Shown here one piece after another: positions 45,352 through 53,180 of a stretch of 64,000 bases of DNA. The translations under genes and the position numbers were made by a program. Below the pieces are notes generated by a model. That model searched no databases. It was not told the DNA's origin and worked only from the letters and a program-made list of their open reading frames with translations. Source of the DNA: Dysgonomonas sp. 25 (GTDB lineage: Bacteria; Bacteroidota; Bacteroidia; Bacteroidales; Dysgonomonadaceae). The DNA lies in assembly GCF_010501075.1 (NCBI RefSeq), contig NZ_QVMN01000002.1, forward strand, positions 186,001-250,000, written 5' to 3'. Each line of letters starts with the position of its first letter. Position 1 is the first letter of the stretch.

Positions 45352-46041
45352 TTATGGTTTATATTTGATTTGGTATGTTCTTTCTCCGTCCGGAGTTTTA
45401 AATTTGACGTTCAATGTCACTACATCATTCGTCTGCAATTGGAAGAACAGCGAGTTGAGGTCGAAACAAACAGTTTCCGTCTTTTTCCATCTGTCCGTAT
45501 CACTTCCGGCATCGTGATAAAACTCTAACCCGACTTTGTTATCAGTCTGTGGTGATCCCAAAACAGACCTTCTCCTATACAATTCCACTTCGTGCGTCGA
45601 TTGCGAGCCGTATGGGAAAGTGTATGTGACGTTGAGATACCCATCGCTCACGCTTATTTCATTCACTTCCACCGGATCGTTATCCATCGTTATGGGACTG
45701 CCTTGGTCGATTGTCTGGATTTCCTTTGTCAGGATATCCTTCATGCCGTTCAGTTTTATATAATATCCGTTCCTTTCTTCGAGCCAGCCGAGTAGAGTAT
45801 AGTTTATCTTTACCCGTGAATATTCAGGCGTGATGTCCGGTATATTATTTGCGGCAACGACCAGTTTTGTCGAATCCCCGATACGAAAGGCGTAAACCCC
45901 TGTTTCGCCCGTCTCAAGAACAGTCGCAATATTTTCGGCTCGCTTATCTAATGAAAACTCTGCATCGTCGGAGCATGAATTAAAAATATATCCACTTGCC
46001 AACAAAGCAAATGCCAGAGCTATAATTCTCAAATTTTTCAT
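45352..46041 (-). CDS. NigD-like lipoprotein
   Basis: 229 residues from ATG 46041. The lipoprotein signal ends FNSC followed by SDDA. The body fits the NigD-like family, with an N-terminal OB-like part (VYAFRIGDSTKLVVAANN) and a C-terminal beta sandwich (VELYRRR, LEFYHDAG, VCFDLNSLF). These proteins are surface or periplasmic; the family is named after the nigerythrin-linked locus of Prevotella, and its role is unclear. Monocistronic. Confidence 0.82.
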   Translation of the reverse strand: MKNLRIIALAFALLASGYIFNSCSDDAEFSLDKRAENIATVLETGETGVYAFRIGDSTKLVVAANNIPDITPEYSRVKINYTLLGWLEERNGYYIKLNGMKDILTKEIQTIDQGSPITMDNDPVEVNEISVSDGYLNVTYTFPYGSQSTHEVELYRRRSVLGSPQTDNKVGLEFYHDAGSDTDRWKKTETVCFDLNSLFFQLQTNDVVTLNVKFKTPDGERTYQIKYKP

Positions 46042-46161
46042 AATGATGAATAATGAATTCCCTAATTCTGTTGCGAGCAATTTTGTCTTGATATAGATAA
46101 GATGCGGTATAGGGTAAATTGCTGCTTTGAAATTATGTTAAATTACGTTAAATTAATATTG

Positions 46162-46605
46162 TTAGCGTTTTGCCCGAAAAAAGTCTTTCATCAGACGGGC
46201 ACATTCTTCTTCGAGTATTCCTCTTTTTATCTGTGTGCGCGGATGCAGCAAATTGGGTTTGAATGTCGAATATCCGCGTTTTTCGTCACTTGCCCCGAAT
46301 ACAAGAGCCGGAAGTTGTGCCCAAGCCAATCCTCCAGCGCACATCGGGCATGGTTCTAATGTAACGTACAAGGTGCAATCGGTCAGGTATTTGCCCCCGA
46401 GAACGTCTGCTGCTGCCGTGATTGCCTGAATTTCGGCGTGCGCCGTAACGTCGTTGAGCGTTTCCGTCAGGTTGTGTGCCCTCGCTATTATCCTGTCTTG
46501 ACAGACTATTATGGCGCCCACGGGAATTTCGCCTTTGTCGAAAGCTTTTTGGGCTTCCTGCAATGCCTGCTGCATAAAGTATTCATCGTTCAGGATATTG
46601 CTCAT
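46162..46605 (-). CDS. tadA: tRNA-specific adenosine-34 deaminase TadA
   Basis: 147 residues. Converts A34 to inosine in tRNA-Arg(ACG). The zinc site is in TAHAEIQ (His and catalytic Glu) and EPCPMCAG (two Cys). Length typical. It overlaps the RHH protein gene by 4 bases (ATGA), so the two are coupled. Confidence 0.95.
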   Translation of the reverse strand: MSNILNDEYFMQQALQEAQKAFDKGEIPVGAIIVCQDRIIARAHNLTETLNDVTAHAEIQAITAAADVLGGKYLTDCTLYVTLEPCPMCAGGLAWAQLPALVFGASDEKRGYSTFKPNLLHPRTQIKRGILEEECARLMKDFFRAKR

Positions 46606-46817
46606 CGGCGCATTTCGTTTTCGTCAAAGAGCGTAGGGTGGTCCTGCTCCAGATTCTTTAATATGAAACTGATTATCGTTTCCCTGAACCAGCGGGAACG
46701 ATTCTCGATGCGATATTTGCGGATATAAGATTCGATAAGCGCATATTCCTTTTCGTTCAGTGAAAAAGTAACATGTTTATCCCTGTTTCCGCACTCTGAT
46801 TTCTTTTTCAGATTCAT
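46602..46817 (-). CDS. Small RHH-like DNA-binding protein
   Basis: 71 residues, highly charged. A strand HVTFSLNEKEYALIES and two helices (ESYIRKYRIENRS, RETIISFILKNL) suggest a ribbon-helix-helix fold. It could be a regulator or an antitoxin-like protein; no toxin gene is next to it. It starts the transcript that includes tadA. A TATTTTTG element lies only 8 bases before its ATG. Confidence 0.65.
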   Translation of the reverse strand: MNLKKKSECGNRDKHVTFSLNEKEYALIESYIRKYRIENRSRWFRETIISFILKNLEQDHPTLFDENEMRR

Positions 46818-46824
46818 AACAATG

Positions 46825-46832
46825 CAAAAATA
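46825..46832 (-). promoter_or_regulatory. -7 element TATTTTTG upstream of RHH-tadA, nearly leaderless
   Basis: Match on the minus strand, ending 7 bases before the ATG (46817), so the leader is very short if this promoter is used. Confidence 0.4.
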
Positions 46833-46873
46833 TATACTTTATCCGATATTGTAAGGAAAAGACAAGCAAAAAT

Positions 46874-47944
46874 TCAACTAAAGTCGAAATCTATAGTCAA
46901 TTGAATAGCGTCGTTCCAGTCGGTTTCGTCATTTCTCTTTACGGTCAATCCTATCAGCCGCACTTTGGGTGTAATGTCTACTTGCGCGAGCAATTCGACG
47001 CCTGTCTGGTATAGTGTGTCGTAATCTTCTACCGGATAAGGGAGTGTTTTGCTGCGGGTGATGATTTTGAAATCGGCATATTTGATTTTCAACGTGACGG
47101 TGCGCCCTTTAAAATCTTTTTTGCCGACGCGCTCTATCACCTCTTTGGCGATGGCTTGCAGTTCGAAGCTCAATTCGTCGAAAATGTCGATGTCCCGTTC
47201 GAATGTCGTTTCCGCGCCCAGCGATTTGCGTATGCGGAACGGCTCTACTGCCCGTTCGTCGATTCCCCGCGCGTTCTGGTAATATATATGCCCGGCTTTG
47301 CCGAAATGAGCGACTAATTCCTGCTCTGTCCGCATTTTCAGGTCGAGTCCCGTGCGTATGCCCATCTGGTGCATGTATTGGGCTGTTACCTTTCCCACGC
47401 CGAAGAATTGCTCTACGGCGAGTGTCTCGATAAAGCGTTCGGCAGCCTTCGGGCGAATGACGAATAGTCCGTCGGGCTTCTGGTAGTCGGAGGCTATTTT
47501 TGCCAGAAATTTGTTGTATGATACACCGGCGGAGGCTGTTAAGTTGGTCTGTTCCAGTATGCGGGCTTTTATTTCCTGTGCTATTTGTGTGGCTGAGGGG
47601 ATGCCTTTGTGATTTTCCGTTACATCCAGAAAGGCTTCGTCCAGAGACAGGGGTTCGACTAAGTCGGTGTATTCGTGGAAAATTTCCATTATTTGTCGCG
47701 AAATGTCCCGGTAGACATCGAACCGGGCAGGGACAAAAATCAAATGTGGGCATTTTCGCAAAGCCATTTGCGACGACATGGCCGACCGCACGCCATAACG
47801 GCGTGCTTCGTAGCTGGCGGCAGCAACTACTCCGCGGGGGCCGGAATAGCCCACGGCTAATGCCTTGCCCCGGTAAGCTTCATTGTCGCGCTGCTCTATC
47901 GAAGCATAGAAGGCGTCCATATCGATGTGGATAATTTTTCTCAT
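46874..47944 (-). CDS. dinB: DNA polymerase IV
   Basis: 356 residues, Y-family translesion polymerase. The catalytic carboxylates are in HIDMDAFYASIEQ (motif I) and PLSLDEAFLDVT (motif III). The finger and thumb segments (ASYEARRYGVRSAM, GVGKVTAQYMHQMGIRTG, given here in part) and the little-finger domain follow. Its leader contains a perfect 20-bp palindrome (47958-47977), a possible operator. SOS control is common for dinB. Confidence 0.96.
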   Translation of the reverse strand: MRKIIHIDMDAFYASIEQRDNEAYRGKALAVGYSGPRGVVAAASYEARRYGVRSAMSSQMALRKCPHLIFVPARFDVYRDISRQIMEIFHEYTDLVEPLSLDEAFLDVTENHKGIPSATQIAQEIKARILEQTNLTASAGVSYNKFLAKIASDYQKPDGLFVIRPKAAERFIETLAVEQFFGVGKVTAQYMHQMGIRTGLDLKMRTEQELVAHFGKAGHIYYQNARGIDERAVEPFRIRKSLGAETTFERDIDIFDELSFELQAIAKEVIERVGKKDFKGRTVTLKIKYADFKIITRSKTLPYPVEDYDTLYQTGVELLAQVDITPKVRLIGLTVKRNDETDWNDAIQLTIDFDFS

Positions 47945-47957
47945 CCTTTTGTTGTGT

Positions 47958-47977
47958 AAACAAGCAAGTGCTTGTTT
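47958..47977. promoter_or_regulatory. Perfect 20-bp palindrome in the dinB leader
   Basis: AAACAAGCA (47958-47966), AG, TGCTTGTTT (47969-47977): 9-bp arms with no mismatch, 13 bases before the dinB ATG. It lies between the -7 element (48013-48020) and the start codon, where a repressor could block transcription. It is not followed by a T run on the minus strand, so it is not an ordinary terminator. Confidence 0.55.
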
Positions 47978-48012
47978 TAGTTGATTTTAGCGAAAAAAGT
48001 AAGGAATAGGAA

Positions 48013-48020
48013 CAAAGGTA
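48013..48020 (-). promoter_or_regulatory. -7 element TACCTTTG for dinB
   Basis: Match on the minus strand, 68 bases before the ATG. No clear -33 TTTG is seen. Confidence 0.5.
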
Positions 48021-48079
48021 GATAACTTTTGGGAGTTTTGGGAATTGTTTGTTTTATTATTCTTTTAATTTTATCTATA

Positions 48080-48206
48080 AGTTGAAGAGTAGACAAGTTT
48101 ATTAGTTACGAGTTACTTCGCCCTACGGGCAGTTACAAGTTACGAGTTACAAGAAGCTTTATCTATATAGGTAGCCTCCCCTTGTGGGGGAGGTTGGAGG
48201 GGGTGG
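48080..48206 (+). repeat. 7/8-mer satellite and GC-rich palindrome between dinB and ndk
   Basis: From 48080: GTTGAAGA, GTAGACAA, then GTTACGA, GTTACTTCGCCCTACGGGCA, GTTACAA, GTTACGA, GTTACAA. A GC-rich palindrome of the 38744 type follows at 48175-48206. Confidence 0.78.
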
Positions 48207-48521
48207 AAAAAAAACACTGTATCGCGTCAAATCTGTCAAGAGTGTCAAGTTTTAACTAAATTTTGGTTGATTATCAGTGAAGTAAGGTTTTTGACAGAAC
48301 TTGACAGCCATATCAGCCCTGTAAAGAAATGCTTTGCAACTTTCGTGGTTAAGTAGTAAAAAATAGATGACACTTTTGTTGCTTACAGCGAAATGCCGAA
48401 CGCTGTTATTAACTAAAATAACTGTATTTAACATGCTATTATGCTGATAAACATTCTTTAGATATAGGTCTGATGAGCTTTTTTAAGATTTTTAAAGACC
48501 TGTTATTTAGAATAATTATAG
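48207..48521. other. AT-rich intergenic sequence before ndk
   Basis: No gene supported. It holds inverted TGTCAA motifs: CTGTCAAG (48233-48240) and CTTGACAG (48300-48307), each with a second TGTCAA half beside it. A minus-strand frame of 60 codons here has no supporting features. Confidence 0.5.
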
Positions 48522-48529
48522 TATATTTG
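48522..48529 (+). promoter_or_regulatory. -7 element TATATTTG for ndk
   Basis: TAnnTTTG match 52 bases before the ndk ATG at 48582. Confidence 0.5.
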
Positions 48530-48581
48530 CAAAAATATTTTCAAAATAACGTCGTTTATTTTGTTGGGTAAAAATAATTTT

Positions 48582-49046
48582 ATGACAGAAAAAACATTGG
48601 TGATACTTAAACCATCTTGTATTCAACGCGGATTGATGGGGGCAGTTATCTCACGTTTCGAGCAGAAAGGCTTGCGTCTGGCAGGTATGAAAATGGTTCA
48701 GCTCGATGATGCTGTTTTGGATGAACATTATGCCCATCTCAAAGATAAACCGTTTTTTCAATGTGTCAAAAATTCGATGAAATCCATTCCGGTCGTTGTC
48801 CAGTGTTGGGCAGGGAAGGATGTTGCCAATGTTGTGCGCCGCCTGATAGGCGTGACGAACGGGCGCGACGCATCAGCCGGAACTATCAGGGGCGATTTCT
48901 CGGTGAGTATGCAAGAGAATATTGTGCATGCTTCCGATTCGGCACAGTCAGCCAAAGTCGAATTGAAACGATTTTTTAAAGAAACAGAGATCTACGAATA
49001 TACGTTATCAGTAGAATCCAATTTATACTCAGAAGATGAAATTTAA
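48582..49046 (+). CDS. ndk: Nucleoside diphosphate kinase
   Basis: 154 residues from ATG 48582. Exchanges the terminal phosphate between nucleoside triphosphates and diphosphates via a phospho-His. It has TLVILKPSCIQRGLMG, the Arg-rich loop and the active-site His in NIVHASDS. The last 11 bases overlap the M23 peptidase gene; the stop is inside the peptidase leader. An earlier ATG at 48561 adds seven residues before the conserved start. Confidence 0.96.
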   Translation: MTEKTLVILKPSCIQRGLMGAVISRFEQKGLRLAGMKMVQLDDAVLDEHYAHLKDKPFFQCVKNSMKSIPVVVQCWAGKDVANVVRRLIGVTNGRDASAGTIRGDFSVSMQENIVHASDSAQSAKVELKRFFKETEIYEYTLSVESNLYSEDEI

Positions 49047-50040
49047 CAAGAACAACAAAACGAGAAAGACATTATTACGACGGTTTCTACCTGTGACGGT
49101 CGCTCTATTATTGGCAGCGCCGGCGTTTGCACAAGATGGAGCCGGAGACGAGACGAAAGATAGCAGGGCTATCGAATTTGAATACAAACAGCGCCACAGC
49201 AATATAGTGACATCACAACAGCACCTCTTTGCCGATGGTATCAAAATCAAACGTGACCTTTCGTTGTTGAAAGAAGTGCGTGAGCAGCGTGTTTTAGCGG
49301 CTGACGAGATTCCGGCGGAAGACCTTTACGGTGGTATCTGGGTGAGTAATAAGGTTGCTGCATATAATGATATTCTGAAACAATCGCCCGACACGTTCGA
49401 TGTCGACCTGTCAGGTTTCACTATGCCTGCCATGGGGCATGTAACTTCGCCGTTCGGGATGCGCCGTCGCCGTATGCATTACGGTATGGATATAAAAGTG
49501 CAGACAGGCGATACGATATATGCCGCTTTCGACGGGAAAATCCGTGTACGTCAATACGAACGCCGTGGATATGGTTACTATCTCGTATTGAGACATCCGA
49601 ATGGCTTGGAAACAGTTTATGGACACCTTTCTAAGTTCCTGGCCAATGTAGATGATGTAGTTAAATCAGGGCAGCCTATTGGGTTGGGAGGAAACACCGG
49701 ACGTTCGTTCGGTTCGCATTTGCACTTCGAAGTCCGCTACTTAGGAAAGCACATGGACCCGCGCGAAATAATCGACTTCAACAACAAGGTATGCCACAAG
49801 GATAGTTACACGATAACTCCTTCGACCTTCAATTATTACGGTTCGAAATACCGCACATATGATCCGAAAGCTCCGAACAAATATACTTCGGGCGGAATGG
49901 CCTATCACCGTATAAAGAGCGGAGATACTTTAGGTGGTATTGCCCGTAAGTACGGAACAACCGTTTCGCAGCTTTGCCGCCTGAACGGGATGAAATCGAC
50001 TTCGGTGCTGAGGATTGGAAAATCGATTCGGATATCTTAA
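49036..50040 (+). CDS. M23 (LytM) peptidase with a C-terminal LysM domain
   Basis: 334 residues. The signal peptide (about 1-32) ends PAFAQ. Residues about 140-250 are the M23 zinc peptidase: MHYGMDI (His, Asp) and SHLHFEV (H-x-H). A LysM domain closes the protein (YHRIKSGDTLGGIARKYGT, given here in part as IKSGDTLGGIARKYG, then LNGMKSTSVLRIGKSIRI). It cuts peptidoglycan cross-bridges or activates such enzymes, in the periplasm. Overlaps ndk by 11 bases, so expressed with it. Confidence 0.93.
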   Translation: MKFNKNNKTRKTLLRRFLPVTVALLLAAPAFAQDGAGDETKDSRAIEFEYKQRHSNIVTSQQHLFADGIKIKRDLSLLKEVREQRVLAADEIPAEDLYGGIWVSNKVAAYNDILKQSPDTFDVDLSGFTMPAMGHVTSPFGMRRRRMHYGMDIKVQTGDTIYAAFDGKIRVRQYERRGYGYYLVLRHPNGLETVYGHLSKFLANVDDVVKSGQPIGLGGNTGRSFGSHLHFEVRYLGKHMDPREIIDFNNKVCHKDSYTITPSTFNYYGSKYRTYDPKAPNKYTSGGMAYHRIKSGDTLGGIARKYGTTVSQLCRLNGMKSTSVLRIGKSIRIS

Positions 50041-50067
50041 TCTGTCTTTGGATAGAATGAAATAGAG

Positions 50068-50093
50068 AGGCCGGAAAACATTTTCCGGCCTTT
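50068..50093. terminator. Terminator between the M23 peptidase and ung
   Basis: AGGCCGGAAAA (50068-50078) and TTTTCCGGCCT (50081-50091) with a T tail; the A-rich left side may serve ung on the minus strand. Confidence 0.85.
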
Positions 50094-50097
50094 ATTC

Positions 50098-50760
50098 TTA
50101 CCACTCGATAGGTGTCAGTCCTTTTGATTCGAGGTATTCGTTCGCTAATTTGAAGTGATTGTTCCCCAAGAATCCGCGATGTACTGATAGTGGGGATGGA
50201 TGCGGCGAAGCCAGTATCAGATGCTTATTCGGATCGATAAATGCCGTCTTCTTTTGGGCATATGAGCCCCATAGCATGAATACGATATGTTCGCCGTTTT
50301 TTGCCAGTTGACGTATGGCTGCATCGGTGAATGTCTCCCAGCCGCGTCCCTGATGAGAACCGGCCTTGTGCGCTTCTACGGTGAGGGTTGCATTCAGCAG
50401 CAACACGCCTTGATCTGCCCAGCGGATGAGGTTTCCCGATTGTGGGATAGGTGTGCCGAATTCTTGGTTTATCTCTTTGTAGATATTGACTAATGACGGA
50501 GGCACTTGTACGCCTTCATTTACGGAGAAAGCCAATCCGTGTGCCTGTCCGTCGTTGTGATAGGGATCTTGTCCGAGGATAACGACTTTTACTTTGTCGA
50601 AAGGTGTATGGTCGAACGCATTGAATATGAGTTTAGCCGGAGGGAATATCTTCTTTGAGCGGTATTCTTCATGTATAAATTTCACCAAATGCTGGAAATA
50701 TACTTTCTCAAACTCTTCGGCAAGCTGGGCTTTCCAGCTCTCGTCAATTCTTACGTCCAT
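50098..50760 (-). CDS. ung: Uracil-DNA glycosylase
   Basis: 220 residues, family 1. Removes uracil from DNA. The water-activating motif G-Q-D-P-Y-H is followed by the GQAHGLAFSV segment, and the catalytic-His loop HPSPLSVHRG is near the C-terminus. Length typical. Confidence 0.97.
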   Translation of the reverse strand: MDVRIDESWKAQLAEEFEKVYFQHLVKFIHEEYRSKKIFPPAKLIFNAFDHTPFDKVKVVILGQDPYHNDGQAHGLAFSVNEGVQVPPSLVNIYKEINQEFGTPIPQSGNLIRWADQGVLLLNATLTVEAHKAGSHQGRGWETFTDAAIRQLAKNGEHIVFMLWGSYAQKKTAFIDPNKHLILASPHPSPLSVHRGFLGNNHFKLANEYLESKGLTPIEW

Positions 50761-50820
50761 AATTATATATAAAGTGAATCGTTAATTATGTAAAAGTATT
50801 CTCCGTCAAAAATACGGTTT

Positions 50821-50854
50821 TTTGTATAAAACTGGGAATTATTTTATACTTTTG
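50821..50854 (+). promoter_or_regulatory. Promoter of tRNA-Arg
   Basis: TTTG (50821-50824), a 22-base spacer, TACTTTTG (50847-50854); the tRNA starts 17 bases later. Confidence 0.6.
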
Positions 50855-50870
50855 TGCTTGTGAAAATGAC

Positions 50871-50942
50871 GGCTCTGTAGTTTAATGGATAAAATGGAGG
50901 ATTCCGGTTCCTTTGATGTGGGTTCGATTCCCGCCAGAGTCA
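50871..50942 (+). tRNA. tRNA-Arg(CCG)
   Basis: 72 bases that fold as a tRNA. The acceptor GGCTCTG pairs with CAGAGTC, with discriminator A. The anticodon stem GAGGA/TCCTT encloses the loop TTCCGGT with anticodon CCG. The T arm GTGGG/CCCGC holds TTCGATT. CCA is not encoded. A terminator follows. Confidence 0.93.
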
Positions 50943-50948
50943 CGAGGT

Positions 50949-50980
50949 AAGCACGCTTAAAGGGCGTGCTTTCTTATTTA
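50949..50980 (+). terminator. Terminator after tRNA-Arg
   Basis: AAGCACGC (50949-50956) pairs with GCGTGCTT (50964-50971), followed by TCTTATTTA. Confidence 0.8.
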
Positions 50981-51078
50981 GGCTTCGCTGTGTAGTTACT
51001 CTAATTAAAGGAAGCGGAGAACTTAATCTGTCTTTTTGTTGTTTATTTAAGTAGAAAATAAACCAAATACAATAAGAT

Positions 51079-51252
51079 ATGAAAAAAGAGACGAAAGAAG
51101 AAACCGGAAAAGATACGAATGCTTTCGAAGAAGTAAAGAAAAGTGTTATGCAGGAGGATGAAAACGAAACTCCTGTAGAAGCCACTGATTGCGAAGTGGA
51201 AGAAGCCACTGATATTATCAACTTAGATAAAGAGACTTCGGACAGAGGATAA
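51079..51252 (+). CDS. Small acidic protein, 57 residues
   Basis: ATG 51079 to TAA 51250-51252. The product starts MKKETKEETGKDTN and is very rich in Glu, Asp, Lys and Thr, with repeated EATD segments near its end. No Cys pair or membrane helix. No family is recognised, and an acidic intrinsically disordered protein is likely. It lies between two tRNA genes. Whether it is translated is uncertain; no strong ribosome site is visible. Confidence 0.5.
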   Translation: MKKETKEETGKDTNAFEEVKKSVMQEDENETPVEATDCEVEEATDIINLDKETSDRG

Positions 51253-51281
51253 ATATGTGCTCTACTTATTCCTTTTCGCTC

Positions 51282-51311
51282 TTGCCCATTCCAAAATATC
51301 TGTTAACTTTG
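51282..51311 (+). promoter_or_regulatory. Promoter of tRNA-Ser
   Basis: TTG (51282-51284), a 19-base spacer, TAACTTTG (51304-51311). Confidence 0.6.
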
Positions 51312-51335
51312 CATCCGCTACAACCGTAAAGGACT

Positions 51336-51422
51336 GGAAAGGTGCTCGAGTGGTTGAAGAGGCATGCCTGGAAAGCATGTATACGGGTAACCGTATCGAG
51401 AGTTCGAATCTCTTCCTTTCCG
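51336..51422 (+). tRNA. tRNA-Ser(GGA)
   Basis: 87 bases. The acceptor GGAAAGG pairs with CCTTTCC, with discriminator G as expected for Ser. The anticodon stem CATGC/GCATG encloses CTGGAAA with anticodon GGA. The long variable arm (TACGGGTAACCGTA) is class II, and the T arm GAGAG/CTCTT follows. CCA not encoded. Confidence 0.96.
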
Positions 51423-51425
51423 CTG

Positions 51426-51460
51426 AAAGCAGACAATTCTATGGTCTGCTTTATTTTTTT
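51426..51460 (+). terminator. Terminator after tRNA-Ser
   Basis: AAAGCAGAC (51426-51434) pairs with GTCTGCTTT (51444-51452), then ATTTTTTT. Confidence 0.88.
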
Positions 51461-51521
51461 ACTAAAACTAAATCCTATTTATAGATAGATTATGGCTATA
51501 TTAAACTAAAAATCTAAAACA

Positions 51522-52271
51522 ATGAAAAAATTATTTTTTATCTGTATTTTCGTTTTATTTTCCACTTCAATTTTTGCGCAATGGAATAATAATGGAGATA
51601 ATAACTCTTCGGGAAACTTAACCCTATATGGGCGATATATTGAGCTTGGAAAAGTATATCACAATACTTTATCTCAATTGTATCTGCATCTAAATAAAAC
51701 TACAGGAGCATATGGTGAAATTGCTTTTCGATATGCAAATACAACAGATCCATATATAGAAAAATGTTTAATGCTGAGCAGGTATCGTGCTGATGGAGGT
51801 ACTTTAGAGTTTTGTACAGCCCCCAAAGGAGCTACAGAATACCATCCTCGATTAGTTATAACATCTGATGGGAAAATAGGTATAGGAACATCCTATCCTA
51901 ATACTAAATTAGACGTGTTAGGAGCTATAAGAAGTACTCAATTAGATGTTAATGGAACAATACGGGCGAAAGAGGTAAAAATTGAGCTAACAGGATGGTC
52001 AGATTTTGTTTTTGATAATAACTATAGGTTACCCAGTTTGAAAGAGGTAGAATCATATATCAATAGACATAATCATCTTCCGAATATACCATCTGAAAAA
52101 GAAGTGTTGGAAAACGGAATTGATGTGGGTGAAATGCAAGCTAAACTTCTTCAAAAGATAGAGGAGTTAACTTTGTATATGATAGAACAACAGAAGGAAA
52201 TAAAAGATCTTCAAGAAGAGAACAAAAAGATAAACAAAGAATTAGATAATCTACGAATAAGCAATTATTAG
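51522..52271 (+). CDS. Secreted protein with a Bacteroidota tail-fibre-like C-terminus
   Basis: 249 residues. The signal peptide ends IFAQ. The middle resembles repeat structures of phage-tail-like or cell-surface proteins (LVITSDGKIGIGTSYPNTKLDVLG). The C-terminus has the recurring pattern YRLPSLKEVESYI, HLPNIPSEKEVLENGIDVGEMQAKLLQKIEELTLY (given here in parts), then a coiled coil to the end. Such ends are common in Bacteroidota surface proteins and may act as trimerising or chaperone segments. Role unknown. Confidence 0.78.
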   Translation: MKKLFFICIFVLFSTSIFAQWNNNGDNNSSGNLTLYGRYIELGKVYHNTLSQLYLHLNKTTGAYGEIAFRYANTTDPYIEKCLMLSRYRADGGTLEFCTAPKGATEYHPRLVITSDGKIGIGTSYPNTKLDVLGAIRSTQLDVNGTIRAKEVKIELTGWSDFVFDNNYRLPSLKEVESYINRHNHLPNIPSEKEVLENGIDVGEMQAKLLQKIEELTLYMIEQQKEIKDLQEENKKINKELDNLRISNY

Positions 52272-52304
52272 ATCTATATTATTAAATAGTAGTCTTCTTA
52301 ATAA

Positions 52305-52345
52305 AAAAGGCACTTATTCCAAACATAAGGAATAAGTGCTTTTTA
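52305..52345. terminator. Bidirectional terminator between 52271 and 52352
   Basis: GCACTTATTCC (52310-52320) pairs with GGAATAAGTGC (52329-52339), A-tract left and T-tract right. Confidence 0.9.
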
Positions 52346-52351
52346 GTTATC

Positions 52352-53152
52352 TTACTTTGACTTTGTGAATACAAGCACAATGCTTCCACCTTGCGAGAAA
52401 GATAAAGCATCGCCGTCGATAGTCGCTTCTATAGGATTAGAAAGGAATGACAAGAACAACGTTTCGCCATCCATGTTCGGACAAGCCATCTTGGTAGATA
52501 TGGCAGGGCCGAATGTCAATGTGTTATTGTTTGTAATATCCACTTTCGAGCGGAAATTGTTACAACCGGCATTTCCGGTGACAGCACCTTCTGCCGAGAT
52601 TTCCACGAAAGGTGTTTTGTCTTTGAACATTTCTGAAACATTCACCTCGCCAATAGAAACCAGATTCCATTTACCTGCAAGATTTTCCATTGTTACGGGC
52701 TGCATTTCCTTTTGAGCAACTTCTTTCTCTCCCTGCACGAATTGCAAAGAGACTTTGTTGTTTTTAGTAAAAGTCAATACACCATTCTCAACCGACATAG
52801 TAGCTGTGTCGCCTAATGCCTTTAAGAAGTCGCCTTCCTTGTTAGCATGGATACACATCTTCATGGTAGAAGCTAAAGGAGGAGTAACCAATTTATTCTC
52901 GGCGTCGATAAAGAATTTGCCGAAATATCTGTTGCAACTTCCCGAACCGGCAATTGTAGAATCTGCGAAGTTGAATTCGAGTGTAGGAATAGGACCTTTG
53001 AAGGCCTCTTTAGCATCCTCCCCGTTTAGTTGGGTCAATACCCAATAACCTTCGAGCTTGGTCTTGTCTATTGGTGTTGTGCAGCTTTGCATACCCAAAA
53101 TCATAGTTAATGTCGCTACCAATATTGTAGCAGAAAAGAATAACTTTTTCAT
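52352..53152 (-). CDS. META-domain lipoprotein (HslJ-like, two domains)
   Basis: 266 residues. The signal peptide ends GMQSC. Two META domains in tandem: the first has LEGYWVLTQLNG, GSGSCNRYFG and ASTMKMC, the second LAGKWNLVSI, GNAGCNNFRS and ISTKMACPNM. META domains occur in HslJ and in outer-membrane lipoproteins linked to stress or virulence. It is on the same strand as the nitrilase gene upstream (28 bases apart), so an operon is likely. Confidence 0.9.
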   Translation of the reverse strand: MKKLFFSATILVATLTMILGMQSCTTPIDKTKLEGYWVLTQLNGEDAKEAFKGPIPTLEFNFADSTIAGSGSCNRYFGKFFIDAENKLVTPPLASTMKMCIHANKEGDFLKALGDTATMSVENGVLTFTKNNKVSLQFVQGEKEVAQKEMQPVTMENLAGKWNLVSIGEVNVSEMFKDKTPFVEISAEGAVTGNAGCNNFRSKVDITNNNTLTFGPAISTKMACPNMDGETLFLSFLSNPIEATIDGDALSFSQGGSIVLVFTKSK

Positions 53153-53180
53153 AACTTTCTTTTTAAAGCAATTAGTATAA

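Noticed and set aside
48252-48434. 60-codon minus-strand frame between dinB and ndk
   Set aside because: AT-rich, no family features; looks like chance.
50871-50942. tRNA-Gly(TCC) reading of the tRNA at 50871
   Set aside because: That anticodon stem has a mismatch and two weak pairs; the alternative stem gives CCG with proper pairing, so tRNA-Arg is preferred.
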